A DNA stretch of 64,000 nucleotides from JALZCH01 sp036400075. GTDB lineage: Bacteria > Acidobacteriota > Blastocatellia > Pyrinomonadales > Pyrinomonadaceae. The stretch spans positions 62,001 through 126,000 of the forward strand of contig DASWLV010000002.1 of the NCBI GenBank assembly GCA_036400075.1, given 5' to 3'. Shown piece by piece: positions 44,819-52,724 of this stretch. Both the position numbers and the translations under genes were made by a program. The notes beneath the pieces are model-generated. The model searched no databases and was not told the origin of the DNA. It was given only the letters and a program-made list of their open reading frames with translations. The first letter of the stretch is position 1. Each line of letters begins with the position of its first letter.

Positions 44819-46060
44819 TCATTTAAGGACTTCCTGCAGAAACTTTATTGCTTCCGGATCGTTGATACCGTTGAGAGCATTTATTGCGTTAATTTTTATT
44901 TGGGAAGACTGGTCATTGCGAGCCACATCAATCAACTTTCGTATCGCCCGCTTATCTCTTGAAAATCCGAGCGCTGACAGAATCTCGATTTTTATTACCG
45001 GGTTGCTTTCCGCATCGTAGAGCTGCAAAAAAGTATTAACTGCCTGCGCCCCGCCAACACGGCTCAGCCGGAAAATGGCAATTCTACGAAATCTTATGTC
45101 TACATCTCCACGGGCGACCTCCGTCAGTTTGGACACCGCGCGCGGGTGCCCATAAAGGGAAAGAAGCAGCTTCTCTTTAATTTCTTTGTTGTTCTCCGAA
45201 TCATACCTCTGTACAAGGAATTCAGTACCCTCTTCGCTATTTATTCTTACAAGTGCGTTAATTGCAGCTTTGAGAATTTTCAGATTTGTTTCCCGTTTTG
45301 CCGCCTCGATAATTAAAGGAGCCACAGATTTCCCACCGGAGCGTCCCATTAGACTAATAACCTGCTGTTTCAAAAGTTCACTAGCTTTGGAATCAATATG
45401 CAGGATTTCTCCAGCTGCCTTCAACCCATTTTGGGGGTCCACAGAAAACAAGCTACGTAGAGCCGCGAGCTTTATTTCACTATTAGCATCCAGAGTCCCG
45501 TTATTAACGTAATCTGAATAATCAATCAAATCGCCCGGAGTAAGCGGTTCTAAAGTCGTCGGTTCAGATTGACCGGATTTGTTAGGAGTCGGTGTTGCTG
45601 CGAAAGACCGGCTTGGAAGTTGGGCTGAAATTTCAACCATCATTACCCTGGCATCATCCAGCCAGGGGGAAGAAGGAAATTCCCGAATCAGACGCGCAAG
45701 CGCTTCATCTGTTTCAGAAAATTTATTTTGCTTCTTATAAGTAAAGGCAAGCCAATACAACACGGCGTCCGAAAGATTATGCCTGGGGTATTCTTTAATA
45801 ATCTTGTTGAATTTCTCGCTCGCCCTGATCCATTCTTCCTTCGCGATAAGGTCTCGTGCTGCTTCATACTCTTTTAGAAAATCATCTGAATTCACTATCC
45901 GGGCTGAATTGTTCAATACATCCGAACTACGGCGCACTCCGTAAACATAATTGCTTCCACCTAGAATTAGAAACGAAAAGCAAAACATAAAAATTCCCAA
46001 TATCCATTTCAACCTCTTGTTATGCGATCTTTTTTCACTGGGTATCGTTTTTCGTGACAT
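44819..46060 (-). CDS. Membrane-anchored TPR/HEAT-repeat protein
   Basis: 413 residues from ATG 46060, preceded by aaggag at good spacing. After a basic N-terminus a hydrophobic segment (WILGIFMFCFSFLILGG) anchors or exports it. Residues about 60-130 form outer-membrane lipoprotein-type TPR units (FNKIIKEYPRHNLSDAVLYW). The second half has HEAT-type repeats (KAAINALVRINSEEGTEFL, IFRLSRVGGAQAVNTFL, LSALGFSRDKRAIRKLIDV). Typical scaffold; no catalytic motif. Follows the anti-sigma gene by 39 bases on the same strand, so it is part of the sigma-controlled unit. Confidence 0.85.
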   Translation of the reverse strand: MSRKTIPSEKRSHNKRLKWILGIFMFCFSFLILGGSNYVYGVRRSSDVLNNSARIVNSDDFLKEYEAARDLIAKEEWIRASEKFNKIIKEYPRHNLSDAVLYWLAFTYKKQNKFSETDEALARLIREFPSSPWLDDARVMMVEISAQLPSRSFAATPTPNKSGQSEPTTLEPLTPGDLIDYSDYVNNGTLDANSEIKLAALRSLFSVDPQNGLKAAGEILHIDSKASELLKQQVISLMGRSGGKSVAPLIIEAAKRETNLKILKAAINALVRINSEEGTEFLVQRYDSENNKEIKEKLLLSLYGHPRAVSKLTEVARGDVDIRFRRIAIFRLSRVGGAQAVNTFLQLYDAESNPVIKIEILSALGFSRDKRAIRKLIDVARNDQSSQIKINAINALNGINDPEAIKFLQEVLK

Positions 46061-46099
46061 AACTCTCCTTAAATGCAAAGTGCTTCCAAAGTAAAAACC

Positions 46100-47149
46100 C
46101 TACGGCTGGTAAATCTGTAGTGAAGCGACGATTTCCTCTGACTTGATGCGACCTTTAATTGCGCGAATTTGAGCTGCCGGACTATAGTCAGTCAAATTAG
46201 CTATATCCATCAAGTAAGGCTCAAGCTCGGCTAAAACGCCTTCAATTTCAATATTACCCTGCGTTTCAGCCTTGTTTCTGAGTACAATATTATTTTGGAG
46301 TAATTTTTGGGCTTCACGCTTATCGTAGGAAACGTCATAAGCCTGGACATTATCTAAAAGCGGCGTATTTCTAAATGACCGCAATAGCAACTGAGCTCTT
46401 TCCACTTGCTTTGAAGTTTCTCTCTCTAAATCATCTGTTTGGTTAGCTGTACTGCTAACTACCACCTTCAATTTTCTTTCTGCATTCACTTTCGTGCCTG
46501 CTTCCCCTTCCGATTGTCGGTGGGTGGACTTAGTTGTTTGTCTTGAGGACATTAAAATATGTCGCTCATGGAAAGACGGCGGACTAATTTTATTTGAGTT
46601 ATTGACTCTGGTTTCAGATTTTCCTGAAGTGTTTTTGTTCTCACCTGTACGGGACTTACTTGGATAATCCACTGCCTGATTCGGTCTAACCATGTTAATA
46701 ATTTCCCCTGGCAACTGTTCCGTGTCCATTCGTTGAGCGAGACTAATCGAATCTCTTGAGCTTTGGGTGGTTTTATCCGAAAGAGAACTCATTAAAAACC
46801 CTGCCCCACCAATCATAAGCAAGATGGCTAAAGAGCCAACCAGCGCATAATCAAAGCGTAAAGATTGAAATATGGAAAATACTCTGCTATGTAAACTCTT
46901 TAGTTGAGTCGCATTTGCAAGTGTCTGCTCTCTTCTAATCTCCCTTATCAATCGCGTCCGGATTACTGGAGAGGATTCAACCTCAAACATATAGTTAGAA
47001 AAGGCTTTTCGTTCCTGCTGCAAATATTCATAAGCCTGACAACACTCGCTGCATTCGGCAATGTGAGAGAAAGCCGGTTCAGCAAATTGAAGGTCAAGCT
47101 CTTCTTCCAAGTACTCTTCGGCAACAATTAAACATTCCTCACAATTCAT
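46100..47149 (-). CDS. Zinc-type anti-sigma factor with long C-terminal domain
   Basis: 349 residues. The start ATG 47149 overlaps the sigma-factor stop (ATGA) and has ggagg just upstream, so translation is coupled. The N-terminal zinc domain has the ZAS pattern: MNCEEC followed by His-x3-Cys-x2-Cys in HIAECSECC. A single TM (YALVGSLAILLMIGGAGFL) follows at about 100-120. The remaining 220 residues are low-complexity and then helical, outside the membrane by topology. By family knowledge it binds and inhibits the sigma factor encoded upstream and releases it on a signal; a thiol-redox signal is plausible given the Cys and the DsbD module downstream, but is inference. Confidence 0.85.
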   Translation of the reverse strand: MNCEECLIVAEEYLEEELDLQFAEPAFSHIAECSECCQAYEYLQQERKAFSNYMFEVESSPVIRTRLIREIRREQTLANATQLKSLHSRVFSIFQSLRFDYALVGSLAILLMIGGAGFLMSSLSDKTTQSSRDSISLAQRMDTEQLPGEIINMVRPNQAVDYPSKSRTGENKNTSGKSETRVNNSNKISPPSFHERHILMSSRQTTKSTHRQSEGEAGTKVNAERKLKVVVSSTANQTDDLERETSKQVERAQLLLRSFRNTPLLDNVQAYDVSYDKREAQKLLQNNIVLRNKAETQGNIEIEGVLAELEPYLMDIANLTDYSPAAQIRAIKGRIKSEEIVASLQIYQP

Positions 47150-47772
47150 TTTTTTACCTCCAGATAGGGATGGATAAGGCGACGAACTTCAGCCCTCGCA
47201 CGATGGAGATCCGTTTTAAGCTTCGGGAGAGGTGATCCTGTAATTTCAGATATTTCCGAATAGCTAAGTTGCTGAAAAATCTTTAGAACAAAAACGAGAC
47301 GGCGATCTTCGTCTAATCGTAAAAGAGCATTTTGTATGACCTGATTCAGCTCCTCATTGAGCAGTTGTTTATCGGGTGAAATCAACGGGCTTTTCGACTC
47401 AATCACTGATTCGTCTATTTCGGTTTTGATATAATTTTCATGTCGGCGGCGCGCCCTAAAAAAATTACTAACGACATTTTTGGCAATTCCGCAAAGCCAT
47501 GTGCCAAGCTTGGCTTCCCCTCGAAGAGATTGTCTGTTCCTGTATGCTCCCATGAATGTTTCCTGAGTAAGTTCCTGGGTTATTTCATGATCTCCGACCA
47601 TACCGTAAATAAACCGCGCAATAAATTGCTGATATTGGTCAAACAACTGTCCGAAAGCCTCCTCTTCACCCTCACGGATTTTCGTTGACAAGTCTTCCGA
47701 GTTTTCTTTCGAAAGCAGCACTCCATTGTGGGAGTAATAGTTCATCTCGGAGTAAATTGTCGACACTTCCAT
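47146..47772 (-). CDS. ECF RNA polymerase sigma factor
   Basis: 208 residues from ATG 47772; ATG 47745 is an alternative. Region 2: FDQYQQFIARFIYGMVG, ITQELTQETFMGAYR, GTWLCGIAKNVVSNFFR. Region 4: LRLDEDRRLVFVLKIF, then the helix-turn-helix LSYSEISEITGSPLPKLKT and LHRARAEVRRLI. Typical RpoE-like ECF factor. It heads the run sigma, anti-sigma, HEAT, TPR-thioredoxin, DsbD, and probably drives its own operon. Confidence 0.93.
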   Translation of the reverse strand: MEVSTIYSEMNYYSHNGVLLSKENSEDLSTKIREGEEEAFGQLFDQYQQFIARFIYGMVGDHEITQELTQETFMGAYRNRQSLRGEAKLGTWLCGIAKNVVSNFFRARRRHENYIKTEIDESVIESKSPLISPDKQLLNEELNQVIQNALLRLDEDRRLVFVLKIFQQLSYSEISEITGSPLPKLKTDLHRARAEVRRLIHPYLEVKK

Positions 47773-48126
47773 AATCGCTCTAGACAATTAGTAACCACTT
47801 GGAGAGAAAGGTTACAACTTTTTGGTAAGCAATGTTGTTGAAAGAAAAGGAGCCGCGATTGATTTACAAATCAAGGAGAGTATTGCAAATCAAACTCAGA
47901 GACTGCTCAAAACCTGAAAGAGCAGAGATTTTGGAGTTCATTTTTTCAAAAACAGTAAATTTGAAAATCGGCATCGCTGACAATGTTTTTCCGATGTCTT
48001 ACCGTTAAATGGATTGCGTCATCCGCAGGAAAATGACACCTGTGGAGGCTTCTGAGACACTTTTTCTGTGTTCTTCTGTGTTTCAAAAAGGGGCGTTTTC
48101 GAGACAGTCAAAAAAGTTCAATTCTA
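47773..48126. other. Gap upstream of the sigma gene with an IS-end-like repeat
   Basis: 354 bases without a supported gene. It should hold the sigma-operon promoter. Bases 48088-48106 resemble 40346-40363 on the far side of the module. The transposase fragment starts just after. Confidence 0.4.
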
Positions 48127-48693
48127 ATATGCGGATTTACTGTTAAGCGGACTCCGAAAGGAATGACATGCGCTCCGGCACACGATGCTTTTACTCGCCT
48201 GCTTTCCCGGCTCGAACCAGACGCCGAGACTTTTTGGCAAGAAGCCGCGACACAAATTAACAAAGAAGCAGGCATTCTTGTTCTCGATGATTCAACTCTT
48301 GATAAACCGTTTTCCAAGCATAACGCTCTTGCTTCAAGACATTGGTCTGGAAAACACAAGTCGGTTGTTTACGGAATTAATTTGATTACTTTGCTCTGGA
48401 GTTCGGGCGAGCGAGCCGTTCCTACAGATTACCGAATCTTTGATAAAGACACGGATCGCAAAAGCAAAAACGATCATTTCTCGGAAATGCTTCTGGAAGC
48501 GCACGATCGCGGATTTGAACCGCACTTGGTTTGTTTTGATAGTTGGTATTCTGCTCTTGAAAATCTGAAACTGTGTCGCGCATTGGGCTGGCATTTTCTG
48601 ACTCGTTTAAAATCTAATCGGCGGGTTAATCCAGACCAAGAAGCATTGCAGCCAATCAGCAAGATCTTCATTTCTGTATTTTCGACGCGGTAG
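48127..48693 (+). pseudogene. IS701-type transposase fragment
   Basis: About 176 codons after ATG 48163, with in-frame similarity beginning slightly earlier. DDE-type transposase of the IS701 kind: APAHDAFTRLLSRLEPD, LVLDDSTLDKPFSKH with the first catalytic Asp, HWSGKHKSVVYGINLI, then the second Asp in VCFDSWYSALENLK and LTRLKSNRRVNPD. The last third, with the catalytic Glu, is missing; the frame runs out at TAG 48691-48693. The first residues of the family are also missing. Dead remnant, immediately followed by the integrase C-terminal piece. Confidence 0.85.
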
Positions 48694-48702
48694 CGATTTA
48701 GC

Positions 48703-48960
48703 CGGAATAACGGAAATTTGCGGATACACGACCTGCGGCATTTCGCGACGACAATGCTTTTCATTAAAGGGATTTCGGACGCGATTATCAGAAAGATGAC
48801 CGGATACCGAAGCGAAGAGCTTGAACGTTACAAACATTTATCGCCGGAATTCTCCCGGCAAACCACGGAATTGATCGCCGGAAAGCTGATGGATGAACTG
48901 GATAGCGGTGAATTTGGCACAAAACGGGCTACATCCCCCGAAAACGAAAAGAGCCGCCAA
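48703..48960 (+). pseudogene. Tyrosine integrase, C-terminal catalytic fragment
   Basis: Only the end of the catalytic domain: LRIHDLRHFATTMLFIKG carries the HxxR part of the active site, GISDAIIRKMTGYRSEEL follows, and ERYKHLSPEF contains the probable Tyr nucleophile. No start codon or upstream half is present because the transposase remnant abuts it. The frame drifts on into tRNA-Asp without a stop and without meaningful sequence beyond about 48935. It may be the lost end of the integrase that begins at 39694. Confidence 0.75.
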
Positions 48961-48998
48961 AATGACGGCTCAGAAAGCATTGATAATAAAGAGATTAA

Positions 48999-49076
48999 TG
49001 GCGGGACCGACGGGGCTCGAACCCGCGACCTCCAACGTGACAGGCTGGCGTTCTAACCAAACTGAACTACGATCCC
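48999..49076 (-). tRNA. tRNA-Asp (GTC)
   Basis: A 78-base cloverleaf with encoded CCA: acceptor gggatcg/cggtccc, D arm gttc/gaac, anticodon stem ccagc/gttgg with loop ctgtcac, T arm gcggg/cccgt with ttcgagc. All stems pair, with G-T wobbles. The 3' end faces the integrase fragment, the usual placement of an integration site. Confidence 0.93.
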
Positions 49077-49124
49077 GCAGCGTAAGATTTCAAATCTCAA
49101 TTTTGAAATCTCAAATTTTCAAAC

Positions 49125-49197
49125 TGGTGGGCACAGGGGACTCGAACCCCTAACCTCTTCTTTCGTAAGGGCATAATTTAGCCTTTACAAGATGCCC
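49125..49197 (-). pseudogene. Degenerate tRNA-Val copy (3' half conserved)
   Basis: The 3' half matches tRNA-Val(TAC) at 50690: shared cccttac at the anticodon, the run gttaggggttcgagtccc, and gtgccca plus CCA. The 5' half keeps gggcat but has no D arm or anticodon stem. It is in the same orientation as the intact tRNA 1.5 kb to the right. Best read as an old attachment-site duplicate rather than a working tRNA. Confidence 0.6.
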
Positions 49198-49314
49198 AAT
49201 TCTTAAAAAATCAGTGCAAGTCGGTAAAACACGACCTACTGCGAATGTTTAAGATAGCGATTCTACATTTTGATTGTCAAGTAAGCTTCAAATTTCCTTA
49301 TCCGCCAAACCGGA

Positions 49315-49334
49315 AGGTAGATAAAAAGGTAGAC
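49315..49334. repeat. Doubled 8-mer, 12-base offset, next to tRNA-Val copy
   Basis: aggtagat (49315-49322) and aggtagac (49327-49334), separated by aaaa. Same rule as at 39657 and 40201. The word aggtagat recurs by the intact tRNA-Val near 50658. Confidence 0.55.
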
Positions 49335-49457
49335 AAAAATGGCAGGATTTTCTTAATGTATCTTGCAGATTGCTGAAGAGGCAAACTACCGTAGTTTTTA
49401 GTTTAAATTAACAAAAAGATTTCTCAAAACTTCCAATTATCTTCGCCCTGCTTAAGT

Positions 49458-50009
49458 TTACTGCCATTCGTTTTTCAAAAGTCCGTAAAACAGAGAATCT
49501 TGAACTCCTCCGCCGACTAACCATCTTTCTCGCAGATAACCTTCTTTTAGGAAACCAAGCCGCTCCAATGTTTTGATTGATGAAATATTTTTCGGGTCAA
49601 CATCCGCCTCCAATCTGTGCAAGTTTAAACTGCCAAAACAAAAATTGATTAGCAATGTCAAAGCCTCTTGCATATAACCGTTTCCCCAATACCGGCTTCC
49701 AAGCGCATAACCTATTTCAGCGCGACGATTATCCTTATCAATGTGATAAAGCGTACAAGTTCCAATAATCCGGTTGTCAGAGCGTTTAGCAATTCCCCAT
49801 TGAAAAAGAGTTCGTTTATGAAAGCTGTCGTGGATGTGAGCAAGCAGCTTTTCAGCAGCATCTCTGTTATCAAGCGGCAACGAACTCCAATATTGCATTA
49901 CTTGTGGGTCTGAGAAAATAGAAAAAAGAGAATCAACATCGTCGTTAATAAGCCATCGCAGACAAAGTCTATTACCCTCAATAGTAGGAAGAGTTTCTGA
50001 ATCAATCAT
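49458..50009 (-). CDS. GNAT acetyltransferase (RimJ/RimL-like)
   Basis: 183 residues. N-terminal part (RLCLRWLINDDVDSLFSIF, QVMQYWSSLPLDN) and the acetyl-CoA-binding segment EIGYALGSRYWGNGYMQEA, then NLHRLEADVDPKNISSIKTLERLGF, are typical of RimJ/RimL-type N-acetyltransferases. These acetylate ribosomal protein N-termini, amino groups of small molecules or antibiotics; the substrate is not visible. It is the only intact gene between the degenerate and the intact tRNA-Val, so it may be the cargo of a small tRNA-Val insertion. Confidence 0.9.
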   Translation of the reverse strand: MIDSETLPTIEGNRLCLRWLINDDVDSLFSIFSDPQVMQYWSSLPLDNRDAAEKLLAHIHDSFHKRTLFQWGIAKRSDNRIIGTCTLYHIDKDNRRAEIGYALGSRYWGNGYMQEALTLLINFCFGSLNLHRLEADVDPKNISSIKTLERLGFLKEGYLRERWLVGGGVQDSLFYGLLKNEWQ

Positions 50010-50689
50010 AATTTAAAGTAGAAATATGCCATTTGGAATGAGCAATCCGATTGTTCACTTCGTTTAATTCTTGAACATTTGAACATTCCGAACAAAATTG
50101 AACACTAATATCAAACCGCTTTTCGATGTATTTGATTCTAAATTTTTACGTCCGCCTATGGGGCTTCAACGGAAATTAAAACCGGTCTGAGCGCTCCGGG
50201 AAAATGGCGGATATTTAATATTTAGTTATGGAAAAAATAGATTAGAACTCTCAGGCTGCTAAAAGCACAGTTTTACTTCTCGATGCGAATTACCCTCATC
50301 GAAATTTCATTAAGAAATAAAGCAATCAAAAGACCGATGTCTAGTAAATGATTACGTCCATTACACTTCCTTTAGCTTCTGTTTTATTGATTTCCCTTTA
50401 GGCTTACGGCAACTTTTTGCGGTTGGAGATTAGCAAATTTTGGGTTTCGCTAATAAGAAATTTTATACGCCGATTATTGAAGAAGGTCAATGTCAGAAGA
50501 TTGAATTAGCAATTATTTTATTAGTTGTAGCCTTTTCAGTTGCTATGAATTGACACTCAATTTGCGATGGATAAAATACAATAAACTAAAAAGAGCCTTC
50601 CAGGTTGGAGGCTCTAAAACTAAACACAAATTAAAAAAGAAAGGAATTATCTACAAAAGGTAGATAGGGAATTAAAAATCTATAAAAAC
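50010..50689. other. AT-rich gap between GNAT gene and tRNA-Val
   Basis: About 680 bases without a supported gene, apart from a terminator-like hairpin near 50591 and an inverted pair of gtagat words with a 4-base spacer near 50649-50666. Includes the promoter region of the GNAT gene. Confidence 0.5.
50591..50618. terminator. Terminator-like hairpin
   Basis: agagcc on the left and ggctct on the right with a short imperfect inner stem, A-rich before and only weakly T-rich after. On the minus strand it would end transcription coming from tRNA-Val. Confidence 0.5.
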
Positions 50690-50765
50690 TGGTGGGCACG
50701 AAGGGACTCGAACCCCTAACTTCTTCCTTGTAAGGGAAGCTGTCTACCAATTGACGTACATGCCC
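50690..50765 (-). tRNA. tRNA-Val (TAC)
   Basis: A 76-base cloverleaf with encoded CCA: acceptor gggcatg/cgtgccc, anticodon stem cttcc/ggaag with loop cttacaa, T arm agggg/ccctt with ttcgagt. The D stem has one C-A mispair. Its 3' side faces the GNAT gene and the degenerate tRNA-Val copy. Confidence 0.92.
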
Positions 50766-51110
50766 GTACTTTCGAGTGCGTTGCGTGTGTGCCGTTGAAG
50801 CAAACCGGCGACGCGAACCCGACGCGCAAACTTTTGTGAGCAAGAATTCATCCTGCCGATTAATTTTTGTGCGCGAGCAAGATTATTACTTGCTTAAAAT
50901 GTTCGATTGTCAAACTTGCATTTTGCCGTGAGCGCCCCTGTGCGAATTTGCCTCAACGACGAACCTTAATCCTAGAAAACGGAGGCACAATCTGTCAAGC
51001 CGCTTGTCGGCGACTTTAATTTGCTCGGCGTTTGCGGTTATTATCTGAACCGAAGCGGCTCAAAATAAAGAAACCGAATCTAATTTTGCAGCGTGTATTA
51101 CTCAAAGCAA
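50766..51110. other. Gap upstream of first VWA gene
   Basis: 345 bases with no gene seen. It should include promoters for tRNA-Val (leftward) and the VWA gene (rightward); neither could be fixed with confidence. Confidence 0.4.
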
Positions 51111-52286
51111 ATGATTCCCAAACGAATAAAAATCTGGCGAGCGACGGCAATTTTCGTTTTATGTTTCGTGTTTTGCGCTGAAATCTCAGCGCAAATCGGC
51201 AAACCGAAAGCAACGCCAATACCGCCGCCAACAAAAAGCGAAACAATCGAAGACGAGGAAGTTTTGCGCGTCGAAACCGAGCTGGTTAATGTCCCGGCGA
51301 TTGTCACAGACCGCACCGGAAAGCCGTTGGCGCGCCTTAAACCAAGCAATTTCGTGGTTCTCGAAAACGGAGTGCCGCAGCAAATTGAGAGTTTTGCGAC
51401 GACCGAAGCGCCGTTTGAAATCGCTTTATTGCTCGATACGTCAGGCTCGACTCGTTCCGAGCTAAATCTGATTCAGCGTTCGGCGCAGGTGTTTATTGAC
51501 GCCTTACGTCCGGGCGATAAAGTTGCGATTGCGGCTTTTAGATCGGCGGTTTTTGCGGGAAAGCGCGAGGCGGCGGTTGACGTTGTTTCGGAATTAACCG
51601 ATGACCGCGAGGCTTTGAAATCTGCGCTCGCAAATGTGCAAACCAGCAATGGGACGCCTTTTTACGAAGCAATGGAACAAATCGCCGATAAGATTTTCAA
51701 CGAAAATCCAAAACCCGAAATGCGCGGGCGGCGGGCGATTGTCGCTTTGACCGACGGAGTTGATTCGACGAGCGTGATTGAATTTCAAGATGCCGAAGAA
51801 CGCATCAGAGAGCGCGGGTTGGCGACGTATTTTATTCAATTAAATACCGAAGATTTCGTCGAAGAGCGCGTGCTTGGCGATTGCGATGACGGAACGGCGC
51901 TCAGGTTTTCCAAAACCCAGCTTCGCCGCTATCGCAAATTGCTCGTTCCAAAAGCCAAAGGCTCGCTGCCGCCGCTCGAAGATTTTTGCAGTCTCGGTCA
52001 GTTTGAACGTATGGACATCAGCCGCAAGCTGTATCGAATGGCGCGCTCGGAAATGGAAAATCTGGCTCGCGCGACCGGCGGCAAAACGTTTCCGATTGAC
52101 GGATTACGCGAAGCGCGTGCCGCATTTGCGCAGGTTGCAACCGAAATCGGCACACAATACAGTCTCGGTTACTACTCGAATAATCAAAAACGCGACGGCA
52201 GCTTCCGCCGCATTTCGGTTCAGCTCAAAGGCGTTCCCGCCGGTGCGCAGGTAAAGGCGCGCGAAGGTTACACGGCGGAAAAATAA
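51111..52286 (+). CDS. Secreted VWA-domain protein, acidobacterial type
   Basis: 391 residues from ATG 51111, chosen because the signal peptide starts there (IFVLCFVFCAEISAQ). After a short Pro-rich linker the protein has the acidobacterial N-terminal strand set (ELVNVPAIVTDRTGKPLARL, FVVLENGVPQQIESF), then a VWA domain with MIDAS motif DTSGST and ALTDGVDSTSVIEF. It ends GTQYSLGYYSNNQKRDGSF, the usual end of this family. VWA domains bind protein partners through a metal ion; the partner is unknown. It is a paralogue of the gene at 56784. Confidence 0.9.
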   Translation: MIPKRIKIWRATAIFVLCFVFCAEISAQIGKPKATPIPPPTKSETIEDEEVLRVETELVNVPAIVTDRTGKPLARLKPSNFVVLENGVPQQIESFATTEAPFEIALLLDTSGSTRSELNLIQRSAQVFIDALRPGDKVAIAAFRSAVFAGKREAAVDVVSELTDDREALKSALANVQTSNGTPFYEAMEQIADKIFNENPKPEMRGRRAIVALTDGVDSTSVIEFQDAEERIRERGLATYFIQLNTEDFVEERVLGDCDDGTALRFSKTQLRRYRKLLVPKAKGSLPPLEDFCSLGQFERMDISRKLYRMARSEMENLARATGGKTFPIDGLREARAAFAQVATEIGTQYSLGYYSNNQKRDGSFRRISVQLKGVPAGAQVKAREGYTAEK

Positions 52287-52336
52287 ACTGAAAATAAACT
52301 GAAAATAAATTGATACTTTTTCGCACGATTTTACGC

Positions 52337-52366
52337 TTTAAAGTGTGGCAGCAAAATTGCTATAAC
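52337..52366 (+). promoter_or_regulatory. Candidate sigma70-type promoter
   Basis: tttaaa (52337-52342) and tataac (52361-52366), 18 bases apart. The -10 box matches 5 of 6 positions, the -35 box 4 of 6. About 44 bases before the small frame at 52410. Confidence 0.4.
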
Positions 52367-52409
52367 ACGGCAAGTGGTTTGAAACTTTAGATTGCGGGAG
52401 AGTGAAAAT

Positions 52410-52484
52410 ATGTACTTCATTAACAGATTATTAGCAACGATGGTTTGGGAACTCGAATTTTACTTTGCGCGACGCGCTCGCTAA
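52410..52484 (+). CDS. Candidate 24-residue peptide
   Basis: ATG 52410 to TAA 52482-52484, reading MYFINRLLATMVWELEFYF plus a basic end (ARRAR). A gggagag element precedes the start by about seven bases. The peptide is amphipathic to hydrophobic with a basic tail, the style of small membrane peptides. It has a promoter-like pair upstream and a terminator hairpin 140 bases downstream. Being so short, the frame may be chance and the transcript could be non-coding. Confidence 0.35.
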   Translation: MYFINRLLATMVWELEFYFARRAR

Positions 52485-52625
52485 CACCGAAGCTGCAAAG
52501 AACATCTCCTCATTCTTTGTATGCCGAACGGTTTAGCGTCTGAAAAACGTACTATCAATGAAACACAACTGTTTCATAACGGAACAGCGGCAACGCTAAA
52601 AACAAATAATTTAAAATCCAATAAT

Positions 52626-52666
52626 AAGGAGAAAAGGGAATCGGCAGACCTTTTTCTCCTTTTTCT
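52626..52666 (+). terminator. Hairpin with T run before deoB
   Basis: aaggagaaaagg (52626-52637) pairs with cctttttctcctt (52649-52661), one bulge, followed by T. It ends the possible small unit before deoB or acts as a leader attenuator for deoB. Confidence 0.7.
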
Positions 52667-52724
52667 TTGTTTATTTTCGACGTGTTATGACATATTATCG
52701 AACAAACACGACGAAATATTAAAA

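Larger units (their letters stand above)
52287..52724. other. Gap holding a possible small transcription unit
   Basis: 438 bases between the VWA gene and deoB. They contain a sigma70-like promoter candidate, a 24-codon frame with a ribosome site and a hairpin terminator, listed separately. Confidence 0.5.

Noticed and set aside
48893..49153. A small protein read across tRNA-Asp
   Set aside because: This is translation of the tRNA itself, a well-known false gene; the tRNA explains the sequence.
49125..49197. Functional tRNA or tmRNA end
   Set aside because: The 3' half is tRNA-like but no D arm or anticodon stem can be formed and no tmRNA tag frame is seen.
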